Origin: Neolewinella marina
Lineage (GTDB): Bacteria; Bacteroidota; Bacteroidia; Chitinophagales; Saprospiraceae
Reading direction: 5' to 3'
DNA: 64,000 bases
Assembly (NCBI RefSeq): GCF_002631205.1
Contig: NZ_PDLO01000001.1
Location: 868,001 to 932,000, forward strand
Made by a program: the position numbers and the translations under genes. A model generated the notes under the pieces. The model ran no database searches. It saw nothing but the letters and a program-made list of their open reading frames with translations, and was not told where the DNA came from. This document shows, in pieces, positions 16,439-25,228 of the stretch; within the stretch, counting starts at the first letter, position 1; each line of letters begins with the position of its first letter.

Positions 16439-17281
16439 TCAGGAAAAGTTGCGCCCCGGCTTCAGTCCCAGATAGCGGTCGATCACGGCGTGGCAGCCGT
16501 AAATGACGGGGGTGAGCGCCACCGCCATGATAAACTTGAATACGTACTGCACCGTGGCCACCGCCAGCAGCCTGGACCAGGGCCAGGGCTCGGTGAGCCC
16601 GCCGAAAAGCTCCGGCCCCAGCTTGAAGGCCACGAAGAGTACCACGAAGCTGTCCACCAGCTGGCTCACCAGGGTGGAGCCGGTGGCCCGCAGCCACAGC
16701 ATCCGCTCGCCGGTGCGCTCGCGGATGCGGTGGAAGACGAATACGTCCGTCAGCTGGCCGATGAGGAAGGCGGTCACCGAGCCCACGATGATGAACAGGC
16801 CCTGGCCAAAGGTGACCCGGAAGGCGGCCTGGTTGTCGGGGACCCCTTGCACCTGCGCCCCCGCCCGCCACCATTCCGCCGGTACGAGCTGGATGGCGAA
16901 GTAGATCATCACGAAGGCGTAGAGGATCAGCGCCACGGTAAAGTAACTGAGCAGCCTCACCCCCCGCTCGCCGTAGTACTCATTGAGCAGGTCGGTAACG
17001 ACGAACACGATGGGCCACAGCAGCACCCCGGCGCTGAACTGCAGGGCGCCGACCTCCCCGAAAAGGTTGAAATTCCAGGGGTCCAGCCCGAGGGTGTCCT
17101 CCAGGGCGAATATCTTCACCCCAATGAGTTCGGCCACCAGGGCATTGGCAACAAAGAACCCCGCCAGGAAAATGTAAAGCCGGCTGGGGCGGTAACGGAC
17201 GACTTCATCGGTGTACAGCAAGGGGGGCGGATTGAGGGATGACCAACGCAATATGGCCCCTTCCCCGTCTATCCCCCGCAT
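16439..17281 (-). CDS. Queuosine precursor transporter, YhhQ/VUT family
   Basis: The product has about six transmembrane helices and clear family motifs: LIGVKIF, FVVTDLLNEYYGERG, GQLTDVFVFHRIR and TGSTLVSQLVDSFVV. Such proteins import preQ0/preQ1 for queuosine in tRNA. The start is uncertain. ATG 17281 gives 280 residues and leaves only 12 bases to the divergent start at 17294. A TTG near 17220 (LLYTDEVVRYRPS) would shorten the N-terminus to the family's usual place and leave room for promoters. Upstream in-frame sequence beyond 17281 lies antisense to the next gene and is not used. Confidence 0.85.
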   Translation of the reverse strand: MRGIDGEGAILRWSSLNPPPLLYTDEVVRYRPSRLYIFLAGFFVANALVAELIGVKIFALEDTLGLDPWNFNLFGEVGALQFSAGVLLWPIVFVVTDLLNEYYGERGVRLLSYFTVALILYAFVMIYFAIQLVPAEWWRAGAQVQGVPDNQAAFRVTFGQGLFIIVGSVTAFLIGQLTDVFVFHRIRERTGERMLWLRATGSTLVSQLVDSFVVLFVAFKLGPELFGGLTEPWPWSRLLAVATVQYVFKFIMAVALTPVIYGCHAVIDRYLGLKPGRNFS

Positions 17282-17293
17282 AACCCCCAGCAA

Positions 17294-18166
17294 ATGCGCA
17301 TATTTTTCCTCCTCGCCGCCGGTCTGCTGCCCTTCCTGCTGGCGGGGCAAGACCGCCCCGGGCGAATCTCCGCCCGGGTCACGATCGGTGATACCAGCCA
17401 GGTGCACCTGCTGACCTTGGTGGACAACAGTACCTTCTTCGGGACGGTTACCGCCGTGACGGGCGACAGCGTGCGGTTGGTCAGCCGCTCTTTCGCCGAT
17501 CCCCTGGTGGTCCCCTGGGAGAGAGTCCACCGCATCTCCCGTTACCGGGGCGGCTGGGGTGCCCCTTCCGCCCAGCTGGCCCTGGACGACCTCACCCTGG
17601 TGCGCACCGCCCTGCCCTTCGCGGGCCGCCGCCGCTTCAAGACGGTGATGCTGATGTACAACGCCCTCGACTTCAACCTGAACCCCCACCTGCAACTGGG
17701 GGTAGGCAATGCGGCGGTACTGGGACTGACCTTCAGCCAGCGCTACCGCACTTCCCTGTCTTCCTGGCTGCACCTCGGCGTCAGCAATGAAACTCTGGTC
17801 ATTCCCACCCTGAGCCTCTACTCAGTGGGCGTGGGTCTCGCGGGCGACCTGACCGGCCTGTTGACCGTAGGCAGCAGCGACCAGTTCGTCCACTTCGGAA
17901 CGGGCCTGTTTTACATCGCCGGGGAAGGGCCGCTGGCCAATTTCCGCCTCGGGGCGGGCCGCCGCATCAGTCCATCCGTCCACCTCTCCGGAGAACTGCT
18001 GGCGGTGGGCACCGATGCCGGTCAGCTGGCCGTATTGCCTTCGCTGACGGTTGGTCTGGCGCGGCGCAGTCACCGCTGGGGCTTCGGGCTGGCGACGGTA
18101 ATGCACGACGGGGAAACTTTCTTTCCCCCACCCATCCCCTACCTCAGCTACGCGGTTTACTACTAG
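17294..18166 (+). CDS. Exported beta-strand-rich protein of unknown function
   Basis: The 290-residue product has a signal peptide (cleavage near LLAGQ). An N-terminal segment, HLLTLVDNSTFFGTVTAVTGDSVRLVS, looks like a small SH3/LSm-type barrel. It is followed by alternating hydrophobic strands (NLNPHLQLGVGN, TSLSSWLHLGVS, LANFRLGAGRRISPSVHLSGELLA) ending in an aromatic C-terminus (YAVYY), as in outer-membrane barrels. I do not recognise a named family. The sua5-like gene begins 9 bases after its stop, with its own promoter element straddling the stop codon. Confidence 0.6.
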   Translation: MRIFFLLAAGLLPFLLAGQDRPGRISARVTIGDTSQVHLLTLVDNSTFFGTVTAVTGDSVRLVSRSFADPLVVPWERVHRISRYRGGWGAPSAQLALDDLTLVRTALPFAGRRRFKTVMLMYNALDFNLNPHLQLGVGNAAVLGLTFSQRYRTSLSSWLHLGVSNETLVIPTLSLYSVGVGLAGDLTGLLTVGSSDQFVHFGTGLFYIAGEGPLANFRLGAGRRISPSVHLSGELLAVGTDAGQLAVLPSLTVGLARRSHRWGFGLATVMHDGETFFPPPIPYLSYAVYY

Positions 18167-18171
18167 CTTTG
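18164..18171 (+). promoter_or_regulatory. Perfect -7 promoter element TAGCTTTG before sua5
   Basis: TAGCTTTG matches TAnnTTTG exactly, overlaps the preceding stop codon, and is followed by CGCC and the GTG start at 18176. Transcription from here would give a leaderless message for the tRNA-modification enzyme. Confidence 0.6.
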
Positions 18172-18175
18172 CGCC

Positions 18176-19117
18176 GTGCGTGCAATCATCGGAACCGACC
18201 CCCTCGAAGCCGCCCTTCGCCTCCGGCGGGGGCAGCTGGTGGCCCTGCCCACCGAAACCGTCTACGGACTCGGCGCCAACGCCCTGGACGGGGCGGCGGT
18301 GAGCCGGATATTCGCGGCCAAGAACCGCCCCAGTTTCGACCCCCTGATCCTGCACCAGTCTACCCCGGAACGCATCTTCGCCTACGCCCGGCGGGTGCCG
18401 GAAGAAGCCCGCCGGCTGGCCGACAGCCTCTGGCCGGGACCGCTCACCCTGGTCTTGGAACGGGTGGCAGCGGTGCCCGATCTGGTCACCTCCGGCCTCG
18501 ACACCGTGGCCCTGCGGGTGCCCTCCCACCCCCTGATCCGGGAGGTACTCGAGGCCGTTGATTTCCCCGTAGCGGCCCCGAGTGCCAATCCCTTCGGTTT
18601 CGTGAGTCCGGTAACCGCGGCCCACGTGGGCGAGCAACTGGGCGACCGCATCGACTACATCCTCGACGGCGGTCCCTGCCGGGTGGGCCTGGAAAGCACC
18701 ATCGTAGGCTTTCCCGCCGGTCGCCCCACCGTACTGCGTAAAGGGGGCACCCCGGTGGAAGAGATTGAGGAGGTCCTGGGCCAGAGCGTCGACGTGCGCA
18801 CCTATGGCAGCAGCCGCCCCGCCGCCCCGGGCATGCTCACCCACCACTACTCACCGGGGATCCGGCTGCACCTGGCGGAGGAAACCGACCGATCCGGCAC
18901 CGCCGAGCACGCGGTGGTACGCTTCGGCGCGCCCGCCGCAAATGCCTTTGAATACAGCCTTTCGGAAAGTGGAAACCTCGCGGAAGCCGCGCAGCGTCTG
19001 TTTACCGTCCTGCGTTTACTGGCCGCTGGGGGCTACCGGGAGGCTACCGTACCCCTGGTGCCCGACCACGGCCTCGGGCAGGCGATCAACGACCGGCTGC
19101 GCCGGGCCAGTCAATAG
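18176..19117 (+). CDS. sua5: L-threonylcarbamoyladenylate synthase (Sua5 type)
   Basis: The 313-residue protein has the YrdC-like catalytic domain (LVALPTETVYGLGANA, KNRPSFDPLILH, LWPGPLTLVL, AAPSANPFGFVSPV) followed by a linker and a C-terminal Sua5 domain (APGMLTHHYSPG onward). It makes threonylcarbamoyl-AMP from Thr, bicarbonate and ATP for t6A37 of tRNAs. The two-domain form distinguishes Sua5 from the shorter TsaC. It starts with GTG at 18176. Confidence 0.9.
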   Translation: MRAIIGTDPLEAALRLRRGQLVALPTETVYGLGANALDGAAVSRIFAAKNRPSFDPLILHQSTPERIFAYARRVPEEARRLADSLWPGPLTLVLERVAAVPDLVTSGLDTVALRVPSHPLIREVLEAVDFPVAAPSANPFGFVSPVTAAHVGEQLGDRIDYILDGGPCRVGLESTIVGFPAGRPTVLRKGGTPVEEIEEVLGQSVDVRTYGSSRPAAPGMLTHHYSPGIRLHLAEETDRSGTAEHAVVRFGAPAANAFEYSLSESGNLAEAAQRLFTVLRLLAAGGYREATVPLVPDHGLGQAINDRLRRASQ

Positions 19118-19176
19118 TCCTTTGCGCTTAACAATCTGCCGTCCACCGTGTTTCCGGAATTGCAATTGACCCCACC

Positions 19177-19563
19177 ATGCGTTTTTTCCTTCCCCTGCTC
19201 CTTCTTTCCCTCCTCTGCGCCGGCTGCGGTTCCGAGCCCGAAGTCACCGCCGAGGAAGCCGTCCACCTGGAAGGCAGATGGGAGCTCACGGAGGCCCGCC
19301 GCGACAACGTCAAGACGGGACTGCTCGACGGGCTGTACTTCGACTTCGGCCCCGAGGGCGCATTCGAAACCAACCTGCTGACGGGCGAGGCCCAATCCGG
19401 CAGCTGGGAACGCGAGGGGGAACAGATCATCACCAGCGGCGTGGAGCTGCCGCTGACCTACGAAATCCAGGCCCTCAAGCCCAAAGCCCTGAACCTGCGG
19501 GCCCGCCACGAAGGGTTCCTCTTCGATTTCGCTCTGGAACGCAGCGCGGCGGACCCCCAGTAA
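19177..19563 (+). CDS. Small lipocalin-like lipoprotein
   Basis: The 128-residue protein has a lipobox at LLCAGC and a short beta-rich domain with HLEGRWELTEARRDN, FDFGPEGAFETNLLTG and GSWEREGEQI. This is the GxW...G layout of lipocalin-like proteins. It resembles in plan the lipoprotein at 6628-7038, although the sequences differ. Role unknown. It converges on the carrier-protein gene 11 bases away. Confidence 0.65.
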   Translation: MRFFLPLLLLSLLCAGCGSEPEVTAEEAVHLEGRWELTEARRDNVKTGLLDGLYFDFGPEGAFETNLLTGEAQSGSWEREGEQIITSGVELPLTYEIQALKPKALNLRARHEGFLFDFALERSAADPQ

Positions 19564-19574
19564 TCAAGACGGAA

Positions 19575-19835
19575 TCAGCGCAGGAAGAATTGCTGCAGGT
19601 CGCCTACGGTTTCGATCTGGCTGGCTTCCTCTTCGGTGAGGTAGTATTCCAGGCGGCTTTCCAGTCCGGCTACGAGCAGCTCAATATCCAGGGTATCCAG
19701 GAAGAGGTCCTCGCGGAGGCGGGTGAAGGGGTGAAGCCGGTGGCCGGGCAGCCGCAGTTCACTGCTGAGGTTCTGCATCAGGGCGGCGCTGCGGGAAGCC
19801 ATGGCCGGGGGGGTAACTTGTGTCATGCTGTTCAT
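19575..19835 (-). CDS. Acyl-carrier-like protein with Thr at the phosphopantetheine site
   Basis: The 86-residue acidic helical protein follows the acyl carrier pattern: FTRLREDLFLDTLDIELLVAGLE aligns with the ACP helix II region, and TEEEASQIETVGDLQQFF with helix IV. The serine that normally carries 4'-phosphopantetheine (DSL) is Thr48 (DTL), which phosphopantetheinyl transferases generally do not modify. It may therefore be a regulatory or structural ACP homologue rather than a carrier, or Thr may be used atypically. ATG 19835 is preferred because longer starts add unrelated N-terminal residues. The 250 bases upstream, shared with the LOG gene, hold a palindrome also found before an acyl-CoA dehydrogenase gene. 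Confidence 0.65.
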   Translation of the reverse strand: MNSMTQVTPPAMASRSAALMQNLSSELRLPGHRLHPFTRLREDLFLDTLDIELLVAGLESRLEYYLTEEEASQIETVGDLQQFFLR

Positions 19836-19944
19836 TTGGCGGCCAAATTGCTGGCGTTGGGTAGTTAGGAGCTGGTTCGGACTTTGTCCTTCTGGTCGGC
19901 AAATGGTGCTGTCCACCGGGAAAGCAAAGCGCAAACAAGCTCGT

Positions 19945-19958
19945 AGCGAATATTCGCT
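19945..19958. promoter_or_regulatory. Palindromic operator-like site AGCGAA-TA-TTCGCT
   Basis: A perfect 6-bp inverted repeat with a two-base spacer lies between the divergent carrier-like and LOG-family genes. The same half-sites occur at 55871-55888 and 55937-55950 before an acyl-CoA dehydrogenase gene. This suggests a dimeric regulator, perhaps TetR-type (inference). Confidence 0.5.
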
Positions 19959-20085
19959 GGAAGAACGACGGACCGGGGAAAAGCGTTGCCTTTCCCCTAA
20001 AATTTATTCTTTTCAAAACCGTGAACTACCTTGGTGCATTCCCTTCGAGCGGTCTGGTTTTCCTGGCCGCCGATAATCGAATAAT

Positions 20086-20805
20086 ATGAGTGATTTTTCC
20101 GGGCTGAACCGCCACGCCCCCCGCCGCTGGAACACCGAGCCTTTTGGTGAGAACAGCTGGACCATGTTTAAAGTGATCAGCGAATTCGTAGAAGGCTTTG
20201 AGGTCATGAACCGCATCGGCCCCTGCGTCAGCATCTTTGGCAGCGCCCGTACCAAGCCCGACCACAAGTACTACAAGACGGCCACTGAGATCGGCCGCCT
20301 GCTCGTCCGCCAGGGTTACGGCATCATCACCGGGGGCGGCCCCGGAATCATGGAAGCCGGCAACAAGGGCGCCCACGACAGCAAGGGCGCCAGCATCGGC
20401 CTGAACATCGACCTGCCCTTCGAGCAGAGCAGTAACGCCTACGTGGACCACGACAAGGACATCGACTTCCGCTACTTTTTCGTGCGCAAGGTCATGTTCG
20501 TCAAGTACGCCCAGGCCTTCGTCTGCTGCCCGGGCGGCTTTGGCACAATGGACGAACTGTTTGAGGTACTCACCCTGATCCAGACCAAGAAGATCACCCC
20601 CGTACCGGTGATCCTGGTAGGCACCGACTACTGGTCCGGCCTGCGCGACTGGATCTTCGACACCATGTCGGAGCGGGAGAAGACCATCAGCCCCCAGGAC
20701 CTCGACCTCATCCCCATCGTGGATACCCCGGAGGAGGTACTGGCCATCATCCAGGAGTTTTACGACGAAAAGGGCGGGCGCCTCGAGCCCAACTACAAGC
20801 TCTAG
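20086..20805 (+). CDS. LOG-family nucleotide phosphoribohydrolase-like protein
   Basis: The 239-residue protein carries the LOG/lysine-decarboxylase-like signature: GGGPGIMEAGNKGAH for phosphate binding and the catalytic PGGFGTMDELFEVLT. LOG proteins hydrolyse the N-glycosidic bond of nucleoside 5'-monophosphates, including cytokinin ribotides in some species. The bacterial role is often unclear. The second conserved block, FFVRKVMFVKYAQAFV, is intact. A TACCTTGG -7-like element lies about 55 bases upstream, and the AGCGAA palindrome is a further 70 bases up. It is convergent with the DUF2254 gene, 11 bases apart. Confidence 0.85.
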   Translation: MSDFSGLNRHAPRRWNTEPFGENSWTMFKVISEFVEGFEVMNRIGPCVSIFGSARTKPDHKYYKTATEIGRLLVRQGYGIITGGGPGIMEAGNKGAHDSKGASIGLNIDLPFEQSSNAYVDHDKDIDFRYFFVRKVMFVKYAQAFVCCPGGFGTMDELFEVLTLIQTKKITPVPVILVGTDYWSGLRDWIFDTMSEREKTISPQDLDLIPIVDTPEEVLAIIQEFYDEKGGRLEPNYKL

Positions 20806-20816
20806 CGGAGCGCTGC

Positions 20817-22160
20817 CTAGGCCGTAGTCTCCACCTGCTGCAGTACCGTCACCTTGCGGGCGATCGCGAGGGCGCGCCGGTGGTGGCGGAGATCCCCCGC
20901 GATGATCGAGCGGTCGGTGGCGTTCTGGATACTGTCGCGGACGTCGGCTACCAGGGCAGCTATTTCTGCCCGGATGTAGCGGTGGTAGGAAAGGCGGTCA
21001 CCGGCCAGTTGCAGCAGGTGGTACAGCATCTGGAACAGCCGCCGGGCCACCAGGGGGTCCTGCTTTCCGTAGCACCGCATTTCCTGCATCAGGGCGGCCA
21101 GCACCTCCCGGTAGCCGTGGCGGGCGAACCACACCTCCCCTCCGTCCTTGGAGCGGAACACGTTGTACAACGGCACCTCCATCATTTCGGCCAGCACTTC
21201 GGTCTGCCGGTCGATGACCATCAGGGCCGTGGCCGGGTCGTTGATGCCGGGGGAAAGGGCCTTGAGGGCGATTTCGGTCAGTTGCTTGAGGTTCGGCAGG
21301 TACCAGTCGTCGAATTGGTCCGGAATGGGCGAAACGGCGGCCATCACTTTCTCGATCTGCTCCTCGCCCAGGCGATGCTCCGTCTGCAAGAGGGGCAGGC
21401 CCCGGGGTACGTACTGCCCCTTCGTGATGCCGATGTAGAAGCGCGTGCCGTATTCGGTACCCAGCCGGGCCAGCCGCTCGTGATCAACGGTGCCGACGTA
21501 GCCGCCGATGGGACTGGGAATACCGGGCCAGAACTGCACCTCCGGCGGGACGCTCCCCTCGGCGTACCCCTTTTCGTTCCAGGACCGCTGGCGGCGCAGG
21601 CTGTCCAGGGCATCGTTGGCGGTGGCGTCGATGATGCTGTTCACCTGGATCTTGCGGGTGATGGTGGTGACGAAATAGACGAACAGGACCAGGCAGGTGA
21701 TGCCGAGAATGGTGCAGATCAGAATGGAGAAGTTCGGGATCTTGTAGTCTTCACTGCTGCGGATGGACAGCAGCACCGTGATGGTCAGGACTATGCTGGC
21801 CAGGTTAAGGCCCATGACGAACTGCAGCGCACGGTCGCCCGTAAGCTTGGGCAGCAGCCGGGGGGAGTAGCTGTTGGCCACCTGGTTGAGGAGGCTCATG
21901 ATCTGGGTGAAGGTGAACACCGTCAGGGTGATCAGGCCGCCGATGAACATGCCCAGGATGGTGCGGGCCGTATCCTGGCTGGAGATGGCCAGGGCGGGAA
22001 AGGCGTCGGCCGCCCACTGGCTGATCGCGGTGTTGCTTTCCAACCAATAAAAGAGGAAGCCCAGCATCACCGCCGTGACGATCATGGGCACCGGCAGAAA
22101 AGCTACGCTTCTTACGGCTTGCTTGGATAAGGTTTGCAGCGTACGGTATAAGTGTCCCAT
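20817..22160 (-). CDS. DUF2254 predicted membrane protein
   Basis: The 447-residue protein has four predicted membrane helices in its first half (roughly residues 26-46, 68-90, 118-142 and 154-178) and a large soluble C-terminal part. It matches DUF2254 in GMFIGGLITLTVFTFTQIMSLLNQVANSYSPRLL and ALSPGINDPATALMVIDR. Function unknown; the topology resembles a sensor or channel-like membrane protein. ATG 22160 leaves a one-base gap after ykgJ, so it is the last gene of thyA-ykgJ-DUF2254. Confidence 0.85.
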   Translation of the reverse strand: MGHLYRTLQTLSKQAVRSVAFLPVPMIVTAVMLGFLFYWLESNTAISQWAADAFPALAISSQDTARTILGMFIGGLITLTVFTFTQIMSLLNQVANSYSPRLLPKLTGDRALQFVMGLNLASIVLTITVLLSIRSSEDYKIPNFSILICTILGITCLVLFVYFVTTITRKIQVNSIIDATANDALDSLRRQRSWNEKGYAEGSVPPEVQFWPGIPSPIGGYVGTVDHERLARLGTEYGTRFYIGITKGQYVPRGLPLLQTEHRLGEEQIEKVMAAVSPIPDQFDDWYLPNLKQLTEIALKALSPGINDPATALMVIDRQTEVLAEMMEVPLYNVFRSKDGGEVWFARHGYREVLAALMQEMRCYGKQDPLVARRLFQMLYHLLQLAGDRLSYHRYIRAEIAALVADVRDSIQNATDRSIIAGDLRHHRRALAIARKVTVLQQVETTA

Positions 22161-22161
22161 G

Positions 22162-22638
22162 CTATTCACGCAGCCCGCGCAGTACCTCCCCAACGGCGGG
22201 GCAGACCAGGCTGTTCCTCAGGGTCAACGGGAGCAGGGGCAACATGTTTTTACGGTCGGTATGGGGATACTCCCGGCAGGCCCTAGGACGGGCTTCGTAT
22301 ACCGAGCAGTAATTGTCGGGGCCGAGGAAGGGACAGGGCGCGACGTTGAGCACGTAATCCTGCTCATCGTCCAGGTGGAGGTAGCGCTCCACCAGTTCCG
22401 CCGGCCGGATGCCCAGGTGGCGGGCCAGCCGGTCGATGTCGATGTCGCGGAAGATCGGGCTGGTCGTCTTGCAGCAGTTGGCGCATTCCAGGCAGTCGAT
22501 CTTGGCAAAGGCCGCGGCGTGCTGCTCGTGGATCTGTTCGTCCAGGTCCCGCGGGGGCCGGGCGCGCAGGCGGGAGACGAACTTGCGGTTGCCCTTGTGT
22601 TCGTGGGCGGCTCTTTCGAGTTCCTTGACTACGTCCAT
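22162..22638 (-). CDS. YkgJ-family cysteine-cluster protein
   Basis: The 158-residue protein has the family's metal-binding pattern: C49-x2-C52-x2-C55-C56 (CLECANCC), then APCPFLGPDNYCSVYEARPRACREYP with three further Cys and a late CPAV. These are thought to bind zinc or iron (UPF0153). The role is unknown. It is tightly packed in an operon, starting 2 bases after thyA stops and ending 1 base before the DUF2254 start. Confidence 0.85.
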   Translation of the reverse strand: MDVVKELERAAHEHKGNRKFVSRLRARPPRDLDEQIHEQHAAAFAKIDCLECANCCKTTSPIFRDIDIDRLARHLGIRPAELVERYLHLDDEQDYVLNVAPCPFLGPDNYCSVYEARPRACREYPHTDRKNMLPLLPLTLRNSLVCPAVGEVLRGLRE

Positions 22639-22640
22639 GG

Positions 22641-23546
22641 CTACACGGCGATGGGGGCCCGGATGGCGGGCCAGGGGTCATAGTCGCGCAGCTCGATGTC
22701 CGCGAACTGAATGTCGAAGATCCCGGAGGCGTCAGCGGGAATGTGCAGGGTGGGCAGGGGCCGCGGCGCGCGGGTGCCTTGCAATTCCGCCTGTTCCAGG
22801 TGGTTCTGATACAGGTGGGCGTCCCCGAGGGTATGGACAAAGTCGCCCACTTCCAGTCCGCATTCGCGGGCCACCAGGTGGGTAAGCAGGGCGTAGGAAG
22901 CGATGTTGAAGGGCACGCCCAGGAATACGTCCGCCGACCGCTGGTACAGCTGGCAGCTCAGCCGGTCCTCTGCCACGTAGAACTGGAAGAGGGTGTGGCA
23001 GGGCGGCAGTCCGGCCTTGGCCATGGCGGGGATGTCGGTGGGGTTCCAGGCCGTGACGATGTGGCGGCGGCTGTCGGGGTTCTGCCGGATGGCCTCGATT
23101 ACCTCCCGGAGCTGGTCCACCCCGTTGAAGTCGCGCCACTGCTTGCCGTATACCGGACCGAGCTCTCCCCAGCGGGCGGCGAATTCCTCGTCGTCGGCAA
23201 TCCTGGAGATAAATTCCTTCAGGGCGGCTTTCCATTCCGGCCCGTGCTTCGGCAGCTCCTCGGCCCGGCCGGTGGATTCCAGGTAATGCTGGAAAGGCCA
23301 TTCGTTCCAGATTCGTACCCCGTTCTGCACCAGGTAGCGGATGTTGGTATCCCCCCGGACGAACCAGAGCAATTCATGCACCACGCTCTTCCAGTGGACC
23401 TTCTTGGTGGTCAGCAGCGGGAAGCCTTCTTGCAGGTCGTACCGCGACTGGTAGCCAAACACGGAAAGCGTGCCGGTGCCGGTCCGGTCGCCCTTCGGGG
23501 TACCCGTTTGCAGAATGTGGCCCAGGAGGTCCAGATACGTTTTCAT
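22641..23546 (-). CDS. thyA: Thymidylate synthase
   Basis: The 301-residue enzyme is a full-length Thy[14 protein letters not shown] for folate/phosphate binding, [13 protein letters not shown], the catalytic cysteine in [12 protein letters not shown], the [12 protein letters not shown] dUMP-binding segment, and HTLGDAHLY. It methylates dUMP with 5,10-methylenetetrahydrofolate. A small insertion (about residues 88-118) before the WGELGP block is typical of many bacterial forms. TACCTTAG about 48 bases upstream is a likely -7 element. It leads the thyA-ykgJ-DUF2254 operon. No folA is adjacent. Confidence 0.92.
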   Translation of the reverse strand: MKTYLDLLGHILQTGTPKGDRTGTGTLSVFGYQSRYDLQEGFPLLTTKKVHWKSVVHELLWFVRGDTNIRYLVQNGVRIWNEWPFQHYLESTGRAEELPKHGPEWKAALKEFISRIADDEEFAARWGELGPVYGKQWRDFNGVDQLREVIEAIRQNPDSRRHIVTAWNPTDIPAMAKAGLPPCHTLFQFYVAEDRLSCQLYQRSADVFLGVPFNIASYALLTHLVARECGLEVGDFVHTLGDAHLYQNHLEQAELQGTRAPRPLPTLHIPADASGIFDIQFADIELRDYDPWPAIRAPIAV

Positions 23547-23680
23547 ATGCAGCCTTTATTCGACAGCCCCGCCGTAAAACCGCCGCTAAGGTAAAACTAT
23601 CCCCGCGTACCGGACTTTATACGATGGTTCGCTCAGCGGGCCGCTGAACCCTAACCCTTTACGTTTTCTATCGCCCCGCC

Positions 23681-24520
23681 ATGAGTGCTCAATTACCTGC
23701 TATGCCTTCTTCCCTCTTTACCGGACAGACCGCCATCGTTACGGGTGCCGCCACCGGCATCGGCTTCGGCATCGCCCGCTACCTGGTGGAACAGGGGGCT
23801 ACCGTGGTCCTGAACGACATCGACCCGGCTGCGGCCGCCGACGCGGTGGACGAACTGAACAGCACGGGTCCCGGCACGGCCTTCCCCTTCGTCGGCAATG
23901 CCGGAGAGGTAGACTTCGTCTACCGCCTGGTGGATTACGCCGCCGGGCTGGAGGACACCACGCTGTCCATGATCGTCGCCAACGCCGGGCTGACGGAATT
24001 CGGCGACTTCTTCGAATTTTCGGAAGACAGCTTTGACCGCCTCACGGCCCTCAACCTCAAGGGCACCTTCTTCCTCGTCCAGGCCGCCGCCCGCCATTTC
24101 CGCCGCGAGGGGACGGCCGGCCGCATCGTCCTCATCGGCTCCAACGTGGGCAACCGCGCCTACCCCGACCTGGGCGCCTACGGCATGTCGAAGGCCGGCA
24201 TCGCCATGCTGGCCCAGCAGCTTACCCTCGACCTGGCTCCCCTGGGCATCACCATCAACTGCGTGGCCCCCGGGGCGGTACTCACCGAACGCACCGAAAA
24301 GGAGGAACCCGACTACGCCGGCATCTGGGCTACACTGAACCCGGTGGGCCGGGTGGGATTGCCGGCCGACGTGGCCGCGGCCGTAGGATTTTTGCTGGGA
24401 CCCGGTGGCGGCCACATTTCCGGCCAGCAGCTGCTGGTCGACGGCGGCTGGTCGGCCTACGCCGCTTCCCCCCAGTTCGTCGATCGCATCCGGGAAGGGG
24501 CAAAAAAACCCCACATTTAA
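23681..24520 (+). CDS. Short-chain dehydrogenase/reductase
   Basis: The 279-residue classical SDR has the NAD(P) loop TGAATGIGFGIA, the structural VANAGLT (NAG), a catalytic Ser in LIGSN and YGMSK (Tyr, Lys), and the C-terminal GQQLLVDGGWSAY. A basic residue after the second strand is absent and LNDID is present, favouring NAD(H). It resembles glucose-1-dehydrogenase or 3-oxoacyl-ACP reductase-like enzymes; substrate not predictable. It is monocistronic, 61 bases before the DUF2911 gene. Confidence 0.85.
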   Translation: MSAQLPAMPSSLFTGQTAIVTGAATGIGFGIARYLVEQGATVVLNDIDPAAAADAVDELNSTGPGTAFPFVGNAGEVDFVYRLVDYAAGLEDTTLSMIVANAGLTEFGDFFEFSEDSFDRLTALNLKGTFFLVQAAARHFRREGTAGRIVLIGSNVGNRAYPDLGAYGMSKAGIAMLAQQLTLDLAPLGITINCVAPGAVLTERTEKEEPDYAGIWATLNPVGRVGLPADVAAAVGFLLGPGGGHISGQQLLVDGGWSAYAASPQFVDRIREGAKKPHI

Positions 24521-24581
24521 CTCCACCTTTCTCCAGCGTGCCACGTTTTAGCTGCACTTTTACGTAATAATTTAACCAACC

Positions 24582-25226
24582 ATGCAACGCATCACCTTTT
24601 TCTGTCTGCTGCTCGGAGGCCTGCTCTTCGTCGCCAGCTGCAACACCCCTTCCAACGGAACACCTGACACCACCGACCAGGACCCCACCGTTGACCAGGC
24701 GGACGCCTCCACCGTTACCGATCCAGGCATGGACTCCAACCGTCCCTACACCATCACCGTACTGGACACCACCGTCAAAAGCCCCCGCAAGGAGCTCACC
24801 GGCAAGGTCAACGGCGTGGAAGTGACCATCAACTACGGCAGTCCAGCCGTCAATGAGCGGAACATCTACGGCGACCTCGTCCCCTACGGCAAGGTATGGC
24901 GCACCGGGGCAAACGAAGCCACCCGCATCACCTTCAAGCAGGACGTGAAGGTCGGTGCCGAGGGCGCTGCCCTCCCCGCTGGCACCTACTCACTCTTTAC
25001 CCTTCCCCAGGACAAGAGCAACTGGACGATCATCTTCAACAAGACCGCCGACCAGTGGGGTGCCTACGACTACTCCGCCGACGACGATGCCCTGCGCATC
25101 AAGGGATCCGCTGAGGAACTCTCTACCCCCGCCGAGCGGATGGATTTCGCCCTGGACGGCAACAACGTCGAGATGATGTGGTCCGACCTGGCGATCAGCT
25201 TCCCCGTGGCCCCCGCCGCCCGCTAG
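24582..25226 (+). CDS. DUF2911 lipoprotein
   Basis: The 214-residue protein has a lipobox at LFVASC, an acidic Thr/Asp linker (residues 22-60) and then a DUF2911 domain: INYGSPAVNERNIYGDLVPYGKVWRTGANEAT, LPAGTYSLFTLPQ, WTIIFNKTADQWGAYDY. DUF2911 is common in Bacteroidota exported proteins and has no established activity. The domain occupies most of the mature chain. It converges on the exported protein gene at 25229-26182, with stops only 2 bases apart. Confidence 0.85.
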   Translation: MQRITFFCLLLGGLLFVASCNTPSNGTPDTTDQDPTVDQADASTVTDPGMDSNRPYTITVLDTTVKSPRKELTGKVNGVEVTINYGSPAVNERNIYGDLVPYGKVWRTGANEATRITFKQDVKVGAEGAALPAGTYSLFTLPQDKSNWTIIFNKTADQWGAYDYSADDDALRIKGSAEELSTPAERMDFALDGNNVEMMWSDLAISFPVAPAAR

Positions 25227-25228
25227 GG

